Of a stretch of DNA of 41,883 nt, positions 7,733-16,721 are shown piece by piece. The notes below the pieces were generated by a model, which saw only the letters and a list, made by a program, of their open reading frames with translations, was not told where the DNA came from and did no database searches. The DNA lies in assembly GCA_022842465.1 (NCBI GenBank), contig JALHPN010000058.1, positions 1 through 41,883 of the forward strand. The letters are read 5' to 3'. The translations under genes and the position numbers were made by a program. Numbering within the stretch: the stretch's first letter is position 1; the number at the start of each line of letters is the position of its first letter. The stretch comes from Polyangiaceae bacterium (GTDB lineage Bacteria > Myxococcota_A > Polyangia > Polyangiales > Polyangiaceae).

Positions 7733-10700
7733 TCAGGGGCCCGACGAGCCCTCCTCGGGTGGCCCCGGAGGCAACGGGGCGGGCGCCGGCCCCGGAGGCG
7801 GAGGTCCCCACGCGCCAGGTGGGTTCGGGACGCCGGGCGGCCCATAGGCCTGTCGCGGCGGCGGCGGCGGACGCAGCGGGGCCTTCTGCCAGCCGCCGCC
7901 CGTCACGAACGCGGCGAACCCCCACTTCAGCCACGCGAGGACCGCGACGGCGATCCACAGCGCCCACGCGAGCATCGCGAGGCGGTACACGATCATCGGC
8001 GCCGAGACGACCATCGCGCTCTCGGGAATCCCGCCGTGTCGGTCGGCGTACCAGGCGAGCATGTCAGCGGAGGAGCGGTTGCCGTCGATCTGCATCGCAG
8101 GGCTCCCGAGGAGGCCGTGCCGCACCGCCTCGACCAGGACCCCGAGCGCGATCATCGTGAGCACCGCGAGGCCGATCTGGCGGAGATCGAAGACGACCCA
8201 CCCGCCGCGCACGTCCGGGTGCTCTCGGCGCCATCCGAGCGCGACGAGCCATCCGACGACGAACGCAGCGAGCACGATCGGGATCTGCGAGAGCCCGATC
8301 GCGAGGAGCATCCACTGCCAGGACGCGAGCGGCACCCACGTGATCCGTGAGAGGGCGAAGCCGACGGCGAGGAGGACGAGGAGCAGGCTCCAGAAGAGGA
8401 CGGCCGGTCCGAGGCGAGGTCCGGCCGTGAAGAGGATCCACCGCGAGCCGAGGCCCGTCACGACGGTCTCGGCGTTCACGCTCGGCGTGCCCAGATCGAC
8501 CGAGGGGGTGCGGTACACGAGCGCGAGGCCGCGCGGCTCGCGCCACGCGACGTTCACCGTCTGCGCGCCGGGCGAGACCGGGAGCGTGAGCTTCCGGCCG
8601 TCGAGACGGAGCGGCACCGGGCGCCCCGCGATCGACACGCTGTCGAGCTCTGCGCCTTCCGGCAGCACCAGGGTGTGCTCGAGCCCCCGGCTCGCACGGA
8701 GCGAGAGCGAGAGCGTCGAGTCCGTCGCGCGGATCCCCGGCCGGACCTCGTGCCTCGCGCGATCGATCGTGAGCGACTGCCCGGTGACGCCTTCGGGTCT
8801 CGTGATCGCGAGCTCGACGACCTCGCCGGGCCAGGGGCGCCACTCGGGGATCCGTGCTTCCCCGCTCGCCGCGCCGCCGATGACCGGGATCCCCGTCTGC
8901 GTCGCGTGCCAGATGGGGCCGAGATCGAGGCGCCAGACCTCGGTCGCGGCGAGCCCCTTCTTCGCCTCGAGGCGGAGCGGAGACTTCTGCTCCAGCACGG
9001 AGCGCCACGACACCTCCGTCGCCTGCGAGCTCATGTTGAGCTGCGCGTGTCCGTTGGCGACACGGACGTCGGCCGTCGTGACCGACTCCCCGGGGAGGAG
9101 CGGGACGAGCGCGACGACCGCCGATCCAGGCTCGGAGACGCGGACCACGCGCGTCTCGACCTGCCAGTTGAGCCCGAGGCGGAGCGTCCGTTCGATGCGG
9201 AGGAAGGGCGGCAGGGCGCCGGGCTGGAGCGTCGCGCCAGCGCCTTCCTGACGCGCGCTCCGGGTGAGCTGCAGGTTGTCGTCCGCGAGTCCGTCCTCGT
9301 GGAGGCCCTCGAGCGTCCAGCCCTCGAGCGACGCCTCGACCCGATGCGGCCTGAGGGGCAGCGCGATCTGGACGAGCTCGCGCGCCGGGAGCTTGCCGGA
9401 GACGAGCACCTGGTGCGGGCCCGGCTCGAGGAGGAGCCAGAGCTTGCCGTCCTTGGTGCGCTGGAGGGCGCGACCGGGCTTACCGTCGACGGTCACGACC
9501 TCCGGCGACCACTGCGCCGCGCCGCCGGGGAGGGGCACCGCGACCTGCGCGGCGGCGTCGATGTCGAGCCGCGCGCGGAGGACGTCGCCGCGCGCCTCGA
9601 GGAGCATGCGGCTGCTCGACGCGCAGCTCGGGGCGCATGCCGCCTTCGCCGTGAGGCGCGCCTCGAGCTCGTCGAGCATCTCCTGCGAGGGGATCGCGGC
9701 CCGTGCGTCGGAGGGCCACGCGGCGAGCAAGACGAGGAGCGCGGCCGACGCGCGAGGCGGCGGGAGGCGCGGACGGAACGGCGCCATCCCGCTCGGCCAC
9801 GGAAAGAGCCGGAGGAGGACGAGGACGACGAGCCCCGCGCGGAGGAGCGCGAGGAGGAGGTTCACGCGCGGCGAGAGGAGGACGAGGTGGAGACGCTGTG
9901 CGTGGTCGACCGGCCCGCTCCAGCGGAGCTCGATCGACGACCAGCTCCACGTCGGCAGGCCGGGGCCCGTCTGGACGACGGCCGACGGATCGTAGACCTG
10001 CGCGTTCGAGTGTTGCTGCTTGGCCCCCGAGGACTTCGCGTAGCCCCCGGCCCATCTGCGATCCACGTCCTCCGCCTTCGGCTCGTCTCGCACGGCGTTC
10101 GCGTCCGCGTCACGCGCGGGGCTCGGCTTCGTCTCCACCACCTCGGCGGGCGGAGGAGGAGGCGCCCCCGGCGCGGCGCCGGCCCCCGCCATTCCCCCCT
10201 CGTCGCTCTTGAACGCCGCGAGGGGAACCTCGCCGTCCATGGGCGCGCTCGCGCTGCCGGCGGACGGCGCGAGCTGCGGGTAGATGCCGCCGCGCACGTG
10301 CGCGACGAGGAACGGCACGACGACGACCGCGAGGACGAGCGCGCTCACCACGCGGCCGGCGCGGAGGAGCCGCCCGGGATTTCCGCTCGGGAGCGCGCGC
10401 GACAGCGCTTCGAACGCGAGGAGCACGACCCACGCCCACTTCGGCGCGTCGAGCTCGGGGTACGTCAGCGCGAGCATCACGGCCGCGGCTCCTCCCCACG
10501 CCGGTCCGTAGAGACGGAGGACCGCGAGCGCCGTGACGATCGCGAGGAAGAGCTCGAAGAGCGACCAGTGACGCACCCAGGTCCCGGGGACGTCGTCGGC
10601 GCCGGAGGCGTGGAAGAGGCGCCACCCCGGCGGGAGGTGGAGGACGCCGGACACCTGATGGAAGTCGTTGCGCCACCCGACGGCGGGGACGTCGGACGCA

Positions 10701-12013
10701 TCGCCCACGTAGCGGCTGTCCGCCGTCGCGGAGAGCGCGCCTTGCCGGACCTCGACGCCACGTCGGCTCGGATCGCCGAGGTGGGTGATGAACTGGTTCG
10801 CGTCACGGATCGCGACGCGACCGAGAACGGTGGGAGGGTCCATCTCGAGACGCGTGTCTCTGCCGAGCGCGCCGGTGATGCGATCGGTCATCGTGAAGCC
10901 GCCGCCGTCGAAGTCGAGCCAGAGCTTACGCACGAGCGTGAGCTGGTTCGGGGGCGGGTCGGCGTCGCCGCGGCGCTTCTCCGCGAGCGTCATGGCGGCG
11001 TCGAGCTTCATCGCGTAGGCGGGGAGGCGCTTCCAGGCGTCGAGCAGCGTCGTCTGCTGCGGATCGATCGCGGGGACGCCCTCCACGGTCACGACCCGGA
11101 GATCGTTCTTCGCCTCGAAGACCCAGACCTCGTCACCCTCGCGCCACGGCCCGTCGGGGACCGGGCGCGCGAGCCGGGCGACCGGGGCCTCGCTCCGCGC
11201 GGTGAGGTAGAGGTTGAAGGTGCCGGCGCGCGCCTGGACGCGGAGGCGCCCGTCCGGCTCGACGCGCGCCGGGATCGGCGTCTCCAGCGCGAGCGGCACG
11301 AAGCCCGGCGGGAGCGCCTTGCCGAGCAGGACCTCGCGGTTCTTGCCCGCGACGCTGAGCTCGATCCGGGTCGTGAGGAGGAGCGGCGTGTCGTCGGTCA
11401 CCTTGCGGTGGACGACGATGTCGAGCTTCTCGTCCGCCTCCGCAGCCGCCGTCTTGGAGAGGAAGACTCTGCCTCCCTCGTCGCGATTCGGCGAGGGGAC
11501 CGCCGCACCCCGGAGCGTCAGGGTGAGGAGCCCGGTCGCGGGAGGCACCTCGAGCGACTCGGGCGGCGAGTCCCAGGCGAAGGCGCCGGTGACCTCGTGG
11601 TCCCCCGGCGGGAGCTCGACGGTCGGGACGCCCGCCCCGTCGGCGACCACCACGCCGCGGGTCGCGCCGACCTTCACGTCGAGGGGCCAGCGCTTCGCGC
11701 CTCCCGGCAGCGGGACGCGCTGGCGGACCTCGACGTGCCAGCGCTGCGCGAAGCGCCCCGTCTTCTCGTCGACACGGAGATCGAGGGAGGAGGGCCACGC
11801 GCAGGTGCGCTCCTCCGAGCCGACCATCGTGGGGCAGGCCGCGGCGGGCTTCTTCGAGAGCACCCAGTCGGTCCACGGGCGGAGGTCGTCGGGGATCTTC
11901 TTCGGGTCGATCGCGACGGCCGGACCGGGCTCCGCCGGCGGCGCAGCCGCGGCGACGCGAGGCACGACGAGCGCGACGAGGACGAAGAGGAGGCCGACGA
12001 GCCGGTGCGCCAT
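7733..12013 (-). CDS. Giant multi-domain membrane protein, unknown function
   Basis: A 1426-residue protein I cannot assign. Order: signal peptide (1-24, ending AAAA before PPAEPG); a beta-rich extracytoplasmic region; a membrane cluster at about 480-570; a Pro/Ala-rich stretch (580-670); the block VQTGPGLPTWSWSSIEL near 676; a membrane helix near 714-737; another signal-like helix ending SDARAA near 770; a second beta-rich region (775-1200); a membrane cluster (1203-1368); and a Pro/Gly tail. The two beta-rich regions look duplicated: both contain VPLPGGA followed by W and then a block with PG(D/P)H near its end. It probably sits in the inner membrane with two large periplasmic domains (inference). 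The gene is a complete open frame with no sign of damage. Confidence 0.75.
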   Translation of the reverse strand: MAHRLVGLLFVLVALVVPRVAAAAPPAEPGPAVAIDPKKIPDDLRPWTDWVLSKKPAAACPTMVGSEERTCAWPSSLDLRVDEKTGRFAQRWHVEVRQRVPLPGGAKRWPLDVKVGATRGVVVADGAGVPTVELPPGDHEVTGAFAWDSPPESLEVPPATGLLTLTLRGAAVPSPNRDEGGRVFLSKTAAAEADEKLDIVVHRKVTDDTPLLLTTRIELSVAGKNREVLLGKALPPGFVPLALETPIPARVEPDGRLRVQARAGTFNLYLTARSEAPVARLARPVPDGPWREGDEVWVFEAKNDLRVVTVEGVPAIDPQQTTLLDAWKRLPAYAMKLDAAMTLAEKRRGDADPPPNQLTLVRKLWLDFDGGGFTMTDRITGALGRDTRLEMDPPTVLGRVAIRDANQFITHLGDPSRRGVEVRQGALSATADSRYVGDASDVPAVGWRNDFHQVSGVLHLPPGWRLFHASGADDVPGTWVRHWSLFELFLAIVTALAVLRLYGPAWGGAAAVMLALTYPELDAPKWAWVVLLAFEALSRALPSGNPGRLLRAGRVVSALVLAVVVVPFLVAHVRGGIYPQLAPSAGSASAPMDGEVPLAAFKSDEGGMAGAGAAPGAPPPPPAEVVETKPSPARDADANAVRDEPKAEDVDRRWAGGYAKSSGAKQQHSNAQVYDPSAVVQTGPGLPTWSWSSIELRWSGPVDHAQRLHLVLLSPRVNLLLALLRAGLVVLVLLRLFPWPSGMAPFRPRLPPPRASAALLVLLAAWPSDARAAIPSQEMLDELEARLTAKAACAPSCASSSRMLLEARGDVLRARLDIDAAAQVAVPLPGGAAQWSPEVVTVDGKPGRALQRTKDGKLWLLLEPGPHQVLVSGKLPARELVQIALPLRPHRVEASLEGWTLEGLHEDGLADDNLQLTRSARQEGAGATLQPGALPPFLRIERTLRLGLNWQVETRVVRVSEPGSAVVALVPLLPGESVTTADVRVANGHAQLNMSSQATEVSWRSVLEQKSPLRLEAKKGLAATEVWRLDLGPIWHATQTGIPVIGGAASGEARIPEWRPWPGEVVELAITRPEGVTGQSLTIDRARHEVRPGIRATDSTLSLSLRASRGLEHTLVLPEGAELDSVSIAGRPVPLRLDGRKLTLPVSPGAQTVNVAWREPRGLALVYRTPSVDLGTPSVNAETVVTGLGSRWILFTAGPRLGPAVLFWSLLLVLLAVGFALSRITWVPLASWQWMLLAIGLSQIPIVLAAFVVGWLVALGWRREHPDVRGGWVVFDLRQIGLAVLTMIALGVLVEAVRHGLLGSPAMQIDGNRSSADMLAWYADRHGGIPESAMVVSAPMIVYRLAMLAWALWIAVAVLAWLKWGFAAFVTGGGWQKAPLRPPPPPRQAYGPPGVPNPPGAWGPPPPGPAPAPLPPGPPEEGSSGP

Positions 12014-12065
12014 GGGCCGACACGCTACCGGGCCTCCGTCGCCGGCACCACGGGCGCGGACGCCG

Positions 12066-12779
12066 TCACAAGCGGAGGCCGAGGCCGGCCGCGAACGTGC
12101 GTTCGCCGAGCGGCGCGCCCTCGACGAAGAGATCGACGTGACGCGTCGCGACGGAGATGCCGGCGCCGAGCTGGTACTTGTAGAGATCGGTCCCCTGGAC
12201 GCGCGCGCCGTCGTCCCAGCGAAACCAGATCGGCCCGCCGAATCCGCGCCCGAGGGCGTACGGCGTGACGACTTCGGCGATCGTCTTGCCGACCATCACG
12301 GTCGCGCGGAGATCGTAGGCCTCGACGTTGCGGGCGTCCTCGCCGCGCACGAAGCTGCTCGAGAACGTGCCGGACACGACGACGAGCGGGGCGCGCCCGC
12401 GACCCTCGACCGCGCGGACGGTGAGACCGAGCGCGGTGACGAGGCCGGGCCCGAGCGCGACGGCGCGGGTGGGCGTCCGGAGCTCACCGGAGGCGAGCCC
12501 GCCCAGCGCCGCCTCGAACGAGAGACGCGGCGCGACGGGCATCGCGAAGGATCCGAAGACGGCGGTCCGCTTCATCGCCGCGCGGCGACCTTCGCCGAAC
12601 AGGATCGTCGTGTCGGTCAGGCCGACGCTCGCGCCCACGCGGACCGGGAGGCGCGCCTCGTGCTCGGAGAGCGCGCACATGCCGGTCCCGCCGGGGCCGC
12701 TACCGCCGCACGCTGCCGCCTCGCGGGCGAGCCCCGAGAGCGCGAAGACCGCGGCGGCGAAGACGAGGACACGCGGCAT
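12066..12779 (-). CDS. Putative outer-membrane beta-barrel-like protein
   Basis: Family not recognised. The 237-residue product has a signal peptide (residues 1-23, ending EAAA before CGGSG), then alternating hydrophobic and polar residues with many Gly and aromatic positions, and it ends FAAGLGLRL. This resembles a small outer-membrane barrel, although the last residue is Leu rather than the usual Phe. ATG 12779 is preceded by GGGAGA at a good distance. It lies 52 bp upstream of the giant membrane protein gene on the same strand and may be co-transcribed with it. It is divergent from the anchored protein at 12884 across a 104-bp spacer that contains the inverted repeat GGGCG-N5-CGCCC at 12866-12880. 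Confidence 0.65.
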   Translation of the reverse strand: MPRVLVFAAAVFALSGLAREAAACGGSGPGGTGMCALSEHEARLPVRVGASVGLTDTTILFGEGRRAAMKRTAVFGSFAMPVAPRLSFEAALGGLASGELRTPTRAVALGPGLVTALGLTVRAVEGRGRAPLVVVSGTFSSSFVRGEDARNVEAYDLRATVMVGKTIAEVVTPYALGRGFGGPIWFRWDDGARVQGTDLYKYQLGAGISVATRHVDLFVEGAPLGERTFAAGLGLRL

Positions 12780-12883
12780 CGTTTCTCCCTTGTAGGTCGC
12801 GGGGCCCGGGGACGACCACCCCTCCGGACGCCCGCCCGACGATCCCGGGAACTTTTCGGGAGCGCGGGCGTCACACGCCCCTA

Positions 12884-13798
12884 GTGCGCCCTCGCCTGCG
12901 TCTCGCCTCCCTCGTCGCGTCGCACGCGGCGGCCGCGGTCGCGGTCGCCCTCCTCGTCGCTCGCGGACCTGCCGCGCGGGCAAGCGGGCGCGATGGGCGC
13001 GTCGCCGCCGCGGAGGCGGAGACGCCATCGTCGTGCGTCGACGCGCGGGCGATGGACGCGAACGCGGTGCTCGTCGGGGACGCGCAGACCTGCCATGGGC
13101 TCCTCACGCGCGCCCGGGCCGACGCCGCCCGCAGAGCCGCGGCCGACGCCGCGAGCGCGAGGAGCGCGAGCACCATCCTCCGCGCGCTCGCGATGTCGCG
13201 GGAGGACTGGATCGAGGGCTCCCGCACGGGGGCGCTCGTCCTCCGGTCCCCGTGCACGATGCCGCGAGGGCGAGCATCCACCACCGTGCACCGTCAGGGC
13301 CAGGGCACGAGCGGGCAAGCGCTGCCCGTCGCGGGCTTCGTGACCCTCGCGCGGGCGGAGGCATCGACGCTGTCTCCGGCGGAGACGAGCGCGGTCGACG
13401 ACGCGTACGCGCGCGCACACGCGCGGACGTGGGCGAAGATGAAGGCCGCGTGCGCCGCCATCGACGGCCCCGACGAAGAGGACGACCAGCGCGACCGCGC
13501 GGAGTGGAGCGACGGGCAGCGTGTCGCGAGCTGCCGCGCGGTCGCGATGAGGCGCGTCGACCACGCGGCCGTCGTGAGGGCGTCCGAGCTCCGCACCGCG
13601 GGTCTCCCTCCCGCGCGCGGAACCGAGCCGGAGGACGTCGTCGTCCTCGCGCTCGCCGAGAGCACCGAGGAGCTCGGACGCGCGCTCGGCGAGAGCCTCG
13701 GGACCGAGAAGGCGGCGCGCGCGACGGCTTACGGGAGCCTGTGCATCGACGAGACCTTCCTCTTCGCGCCGCCGCTGCGGGAGGACGACCCGACCTGA
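12884..13798 (+). CDS. Hypothetical anchored protein, paralogue of 15785-16672
   Basis: Function unknown. 304 residues from a GTG start, with an N-terminal hydrophobic segment (about residues 8-27) and an Ala/Arg-rich, charged remainder with a few scattered Cys. It shares a pattern with the protein at 15785-16672: REDW followed about 15 residues later by a P-C pair, a later LSPAE/LAPDD block with an AYA motif, and a C-terminal LG-rich segment ending in a lone Cys. I infer an old duplication. No Shine-Dalgarno sequence is obvious before the GTG. The stop is one base from the stop of the convergent SDR gene. Confidence 0.6.
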   Translation: MRPRLRLASLVASHAAAAVAVALLVARGPAARASGRDGRVAAAEAETPSSCVDARAMDANAVLVGDAQTCHGLLTRARADAARRAAADAASARSASTILRALAMSREDWIEGSRTGALVLRSPCTMPRGRASTTVHRQGQGTSGQALPVAGFVTLARAEASTLSPAETSAVDDAYARAHARTWAKMKAACAAIDGPDEEDDQRDRAEWSDGQRVASCRAVAMRRVDHAAVVRASELRTAGLPPARGTEPEDVVVLALAESTEELGRALGESLGTEKAARATAYGSLCIDETFLFAPPLREDDPT

Positions 13799-13799
13799 C

Positions 13800-14621
13800 T
13801 CAGCCGAACGCGCGAGGCCTCGTCCCGTCGGTGTCCGTGAATCCATACGCCTCGGCGAGGTCCGCGACGATGTGCACCTTCCCCGTCTTCGCGAGGACGC
13901 CCTCGTCCGCCGCGAGCGCGACGACGGCGCGACCCGTGAACTCCGGGCTCTCGCTCTTCGACAGGTCGAACGGCCAAGCATCCCCCATCGCGAGGACGCG
14001 CTCGGTGCGGACGACGCCGGGCCAGAGGGAGACGGCGGCGACGCCGCTCTTCTTCAGCTCGATCGCCATGTCCTTCGCCATCCGATCGACGCCGGCCTTC
14101 GCGACGCCGTAGGGGACGCTGACGGCGTACGAGCCGCCCGCGAACGACGACACGTTGACGATGAGGCCCTTCTTCCGCGGCACCATCGCCTTCGCGGCGA
14201 GCGCGCTCGCGACGTAGTGCGAGCGCAGGCCCACGCGCGCGTACACGTCCCAGTGCGCGAGCGGGAGATCCCAGAATTTCCCGAACACGTCCCCTGCGGG
14301 GAGCGCGAAGGCGTTGTTGACGAGGACGTCGAGCTGCCCCTCGTCCTTCGCCACGCGCGCGAAGAGCGCCTCGACCTGCGCGTCGTCGTCGTGGTCGCAG
14401 GCGACCGCGATTCCGCGGCCACCCCGCTCGGTGACGAGTGCGGCGGTCTCGTCGATCGTGCCCGGGAGGGCGAGGACGTCGGCCGTCGGACCGGACGCCG
14501 CGCGGCTCCGTCCGGTGACGTAGACCGTGGCGCCGGCTTCGCCGAGCGAGAGCGCGACGCCGCGACCGATACCGCGGCTCGCGCCCGTGACGATCGCGAC
14601 CCGTCCTCGGAGGCGGCTCAC
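13800..14621 (-). CDS. Short-chain dehydrogenase/reductase (DHRS1-like)
   Basis: A classical SDR oxidoreductase of 273 residues. It has the nucleotide-binding TGASRGIG near residue 12, the NNA motif at about residue 102, and the catalytic Ser with Y-x-x-x-K in NVSSFAGGS...PYGVAKAG. The R in TGRSR after strand 2 suggests NADP(H) preference (inference). The spacing and the WPGVVRTE block resemble the DHRS1 group; the substrate is unknown. The start is GTG at 14621, immediately after the stop of the upstream flavoprotein gene with no spacer, so the two genes are one operon and may act on the same substrate. Confidence 0.88.
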   Translation of the reverse strand: MSRLRGRVAIVTGASRGIGRGVALSLGEAGATVYVTGRSRAASGPTADVLALPGTIDETAALVTERGGRGIAVACDHDDDAQVEALFARVAKDEGQLDVLVNNAFALPAGDVFGKFWDLPLAHWDVYARVGLRSHYVASALAAKAMVPRKKGLIVNVSSFAGGSYAVSVPYGVAKAGVDRMAKDMAIELKKSGVAAVSLWPGVVRTERVLAMGDAWPFDLSKSESPEFTGRAVVALAADEGVLAKTGKVHIVADLAEAYGFTDTDGTRPRAFG

Positions 14622-15758
14622 TCAGACGCCCCGCGGGTTCACGTCGAGGCCGAAGATGTCGCGGCCGGCGACCACGTATGTCTGCTCCTGCACCATGATG
14701 TGCTGGGTCGCGACGTGCGCGTTCCGGAGGTGACGCCCGAGGGGGGAGGTGTTGTAGACCGCGCCGCCGCCCCCAACCTTGTGCATCGCGGTCACGACGC
14801 TCGCGCTCGTGTGCGCGGCGAAGGTCGCCGCGCGACGGAGGAGGAGCTTGTCCGCGAGGCGCATGGGCTCCCCTCTCGTCGTGCGGGCGTAGACGGCGTC
14901 CGCCGCGACAGAGAGGCTCGCGAGCGAGGCCTCGAGCGCGGCGCGCCCGCGGCCGACCTCTTCCTGGACGGTCTCGCGCTGGGAGACCGGCCTTGCGCCG
15001 GGCACGGCCTTCTTCGTACCGGCGATCGCGACGAGATCGCGGATCGCCGCCTGGCCGATGCCGACGGACACCGCCGCGACGCCGATCGCGAGGAGACCGA
15101 AGACGGGGAACGTCGTGAGCGGGGTCGCCACCGTCGGCGCGCCCTCGAGATCGGCGATGCGGTCGTCCGGCACGAACACCGCCTCTGCGCTCATGTCGTG
15201 GCTACCGGTCCCCGCGAGCCCCATGACATCCCATGTGTCATGCACGCGTGTCGAGCTCGCGTCGAAGAGGGCGTGCCGGACGATCGGCTGACCGTCCTCC
15301 CCTGCCCCGACGAAGCCTCCGGCGCGCACGCGCGCGTGCTCGCACCCGCTCGCGAAGGACCAGCGCCCGGTGATCTCCCACCCCCCCGGCACGCGCTTGC
15401 CCTGGCCGGTCGGCGCGAAGACCCCGCAGGCGACGAGGCCCGGGTCCGCCCCCCAGAGCGTGGCGGCGCCACTCGGCGGAACGAAGGCGGCGAGCGCGCC
15501 GGAGCACGCGCCCACCATCGCGCACCATCCGACCGCCGCGTCACCCTCGGCGAGCGCCGCGAGCGCGCGCACCATCGCCGCGGGCTCCGTCTCGAGCCCG
15601 CCGTACGCGCGAGGGACCAGCATCCGGAAGAAGCCCGTCTCGGTCATCCACCGGACGACCTCCTCGGGGACGCGTCGCGCCGCCTCGATCGCGCGGCCTT
15701 GCGACGCGAGCGATTCGCGGCGTGCCTCCGCCTGCTGCACGAGAACTGCTCCGGACAT
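14622..15758 (-). CDS. Acyl-CoA dehydrogenase-fold flavoprotein (monooxygenase-like)
   Basis: A 378-residue protein of the acyl-CoA dehydrogenase superfamily. WSFASGCEHA, TGSHDMSAEAVFVPDD and the C-terminal GGGAVYNTSPLGRHLRNAHVATQHIMVQE match the branch that holds reduced-flavin monooxygenases such as HsaA, rather than true dehydrogenases. I see no catalytic glutamate of the dehydrogenase type, but I have not aligned it. A reduced-flavin hydroxylase needs a partner reductase, and none is adjacent. It is co-transcribed with the SDR gene, whose start abuts its stop. The ATG at 15758 is divergent from the gene at 15785, leaving only 26 bp for both promoters. Confidence 0.8.
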   Translation of the reverse strand: MSGAVLVQQAEARRESLASQGRAIEAARRVPEEVVRWMTETGFFRMLVPRAYGGLETEPAAMVRALAALAEGDAAVGWCAMVGACSGALAAFVPPSGAATLWGADPGLVACGVFAPTGQGKRVPGGWEITGRWSFASGCEHARVRAGGFVGAGEDGQPIVRHALFDASSTRVHDTWDVMGLAGTGSHDMSAEAVFVPDDRIADLEGAPTVATPLTTFPVFGLLAIGVAAVSVGIGQAAIRDLVAIAGTKKAVPGARPVSQRETVQEEVGRGRAALEASLASLSVAADAVYARTTRGEPMRLADKLLLRRAATFAAHTSASVVTAMHKVGGGGAVYNTSPLGRHLRNAHVATQHIMVQEQTYVVAGRDIFGLDVNPRGV

Positions 15759-15784
15759 CGCCTGACTCTAGCTACACTCGCATC

Positions 15785-16672
15785 GTGCTCAAGCCCTGGA
15801 TGGTGGGTCTCGTCTCCTTCGGGTCCGGTGCGCTCCTCGCGAGCGGCGTCTGGACGGCATTTCCCAGACGTGCCGCTCCGGAAGTGAAGAAGGACGACAC
15901 GACGACGACGCAGGCCGGCGACGACGATCTCCGGAAGGCGAACGAGAACCTCACCGAGTCGCTCCACGCGTGCGATCGGCAGCTCGCCGAGCTCCGGGCA
16001 AGGAGCGGAGAGCCGGCTCCCGTCGCGAGCGTCGCCCAGCCACGCGCGGAGGAAGCGACCGGACGCACGCGCTCGGGACGGCGCGGCGGCGGCGAGACGA
16101 CGAAGGAGGACTGGGAGCGCATGGCGCAGCTCGGGGTCGTCCGCGTGCGGATCCCGTGCATCCGCGATACACCCTGGAAGCCGAGCGAGCGCGCCGTCGA
16201 GCGCCTCGCGCTCGCCCCCGACGACGTGAAGACGCTCGAGGAGGCCTACGCGGCCTCCAACAAGCGCGTAGAGGACCAGATCAAGCCGCTGTGCGCGAAG
16301 GTCGTCGGGAGCGCGGACGTCGCGGAGAAGATCGGCGCGAGCGCCTGCATCGACGCGATCCAGGGCAGCGCCCGGAAGACCGACGCCAAGGGCGCGAAGG
16401 AGGCGCTCTCCCGCGTCGCGGAGGTGCAGGCCGGCAAGCGGAACGGCGCGCCGGGCGACGACGCCGCGCCGATCGAGCGGCTCGCGAGCGTCCTCGCGAC
16501 GGAGACCACCGCGTTCGAGGCGGATCTCGCGAAGCGTCTCGGCCCCGACGACGCGAAGCGCATCGCGAACGATCCGGCGCTCTGCGCGGACCGCCGCGTT
16601 CTCCGGACGAGCGACGAGCCCGTCGACCTCCGCGGCGACGATCGCGGCGGGCGCGGGCGTCGCGGCAACTAG
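15785..16672 (+). CDS. Hypothetical anchored protein, paralogue of 12884-13798
   Basis: Function unknown. From GTG 15785 the product is 295 residues: a hydrophobic segment (about residues 6-25), then DLRKANENLTESLHACDRQL, which looks like a short coiled coil, a basic Gly/Arg-rich linker, and a domain opening KEDWERM with VRIPC following. The last part mirrors the protein at 12884-13798 (LAPDD, EAYAAS, ACIDA, LGPDDAKR, LCAD). A longer frame from 15722 would overlap the divergent flavoprotein gene and lacks a signal, so I prefer GTG 15785; ATG 15800 is also possible. It ends 49 bp before crtD, but nothing suggests a role in photosynthesis. Confidence 0.65.
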   Translation: MLKPWMVGLVSFGSGALLASGVWTAFPRRAAPEVKKDDTTTTQAGDDDLRKANENLTESLHACDRQLAELRARSGEPAPVASVAQPRAEEATGRTRSGRRGGGETTKEDWERMAQLGVVRVRIPCIRDTPWKPSERAVERLALAPDDVKTLEEAYAASNKRVEDQIKPLCAKVVGSADVAEKIGASACIDAIQGSARKTDAKGAKEALSRVAEVQAGKRNGAPGDDAAPIERLASVLATETTAFEADLAKRLGPDDAKRIANDPALCADRRVLRTSDEPVDLRGDDRGGRGRRGN

Positions 16673-16721
16673 TCCACTTCCTCCGTGCAGGCGCGCGGGG
16701 CATGGGCTTAGGATTGGCGCC

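Noticed and set aside
8675-12268. Very long plus-strand open frame (1197 codons) opposite the giant membrane protein
   Set aside because: Highly charged Arg/Asp/Glu-rich translation with no domain or signal. It is the antisense shadow expected in GC-rich DNA; the minus-strand gene has a signal peptide, helices and domain order.
12866-12880. Inverted repeat GGGCG-N5-CGCCC in a divergent spacer
   Set aside because: Short GC-only repeats are common in such DNA; no second copy or matching regulator was seen, so it is only mentioned under the neighbouring gene.
16673-16721. TTAGGATTG before crtD, resembling part of the pucC-like and bchC operators
   Set aside because: No TGT or ACA arms at the right spacing; not counted as a palindromic site.
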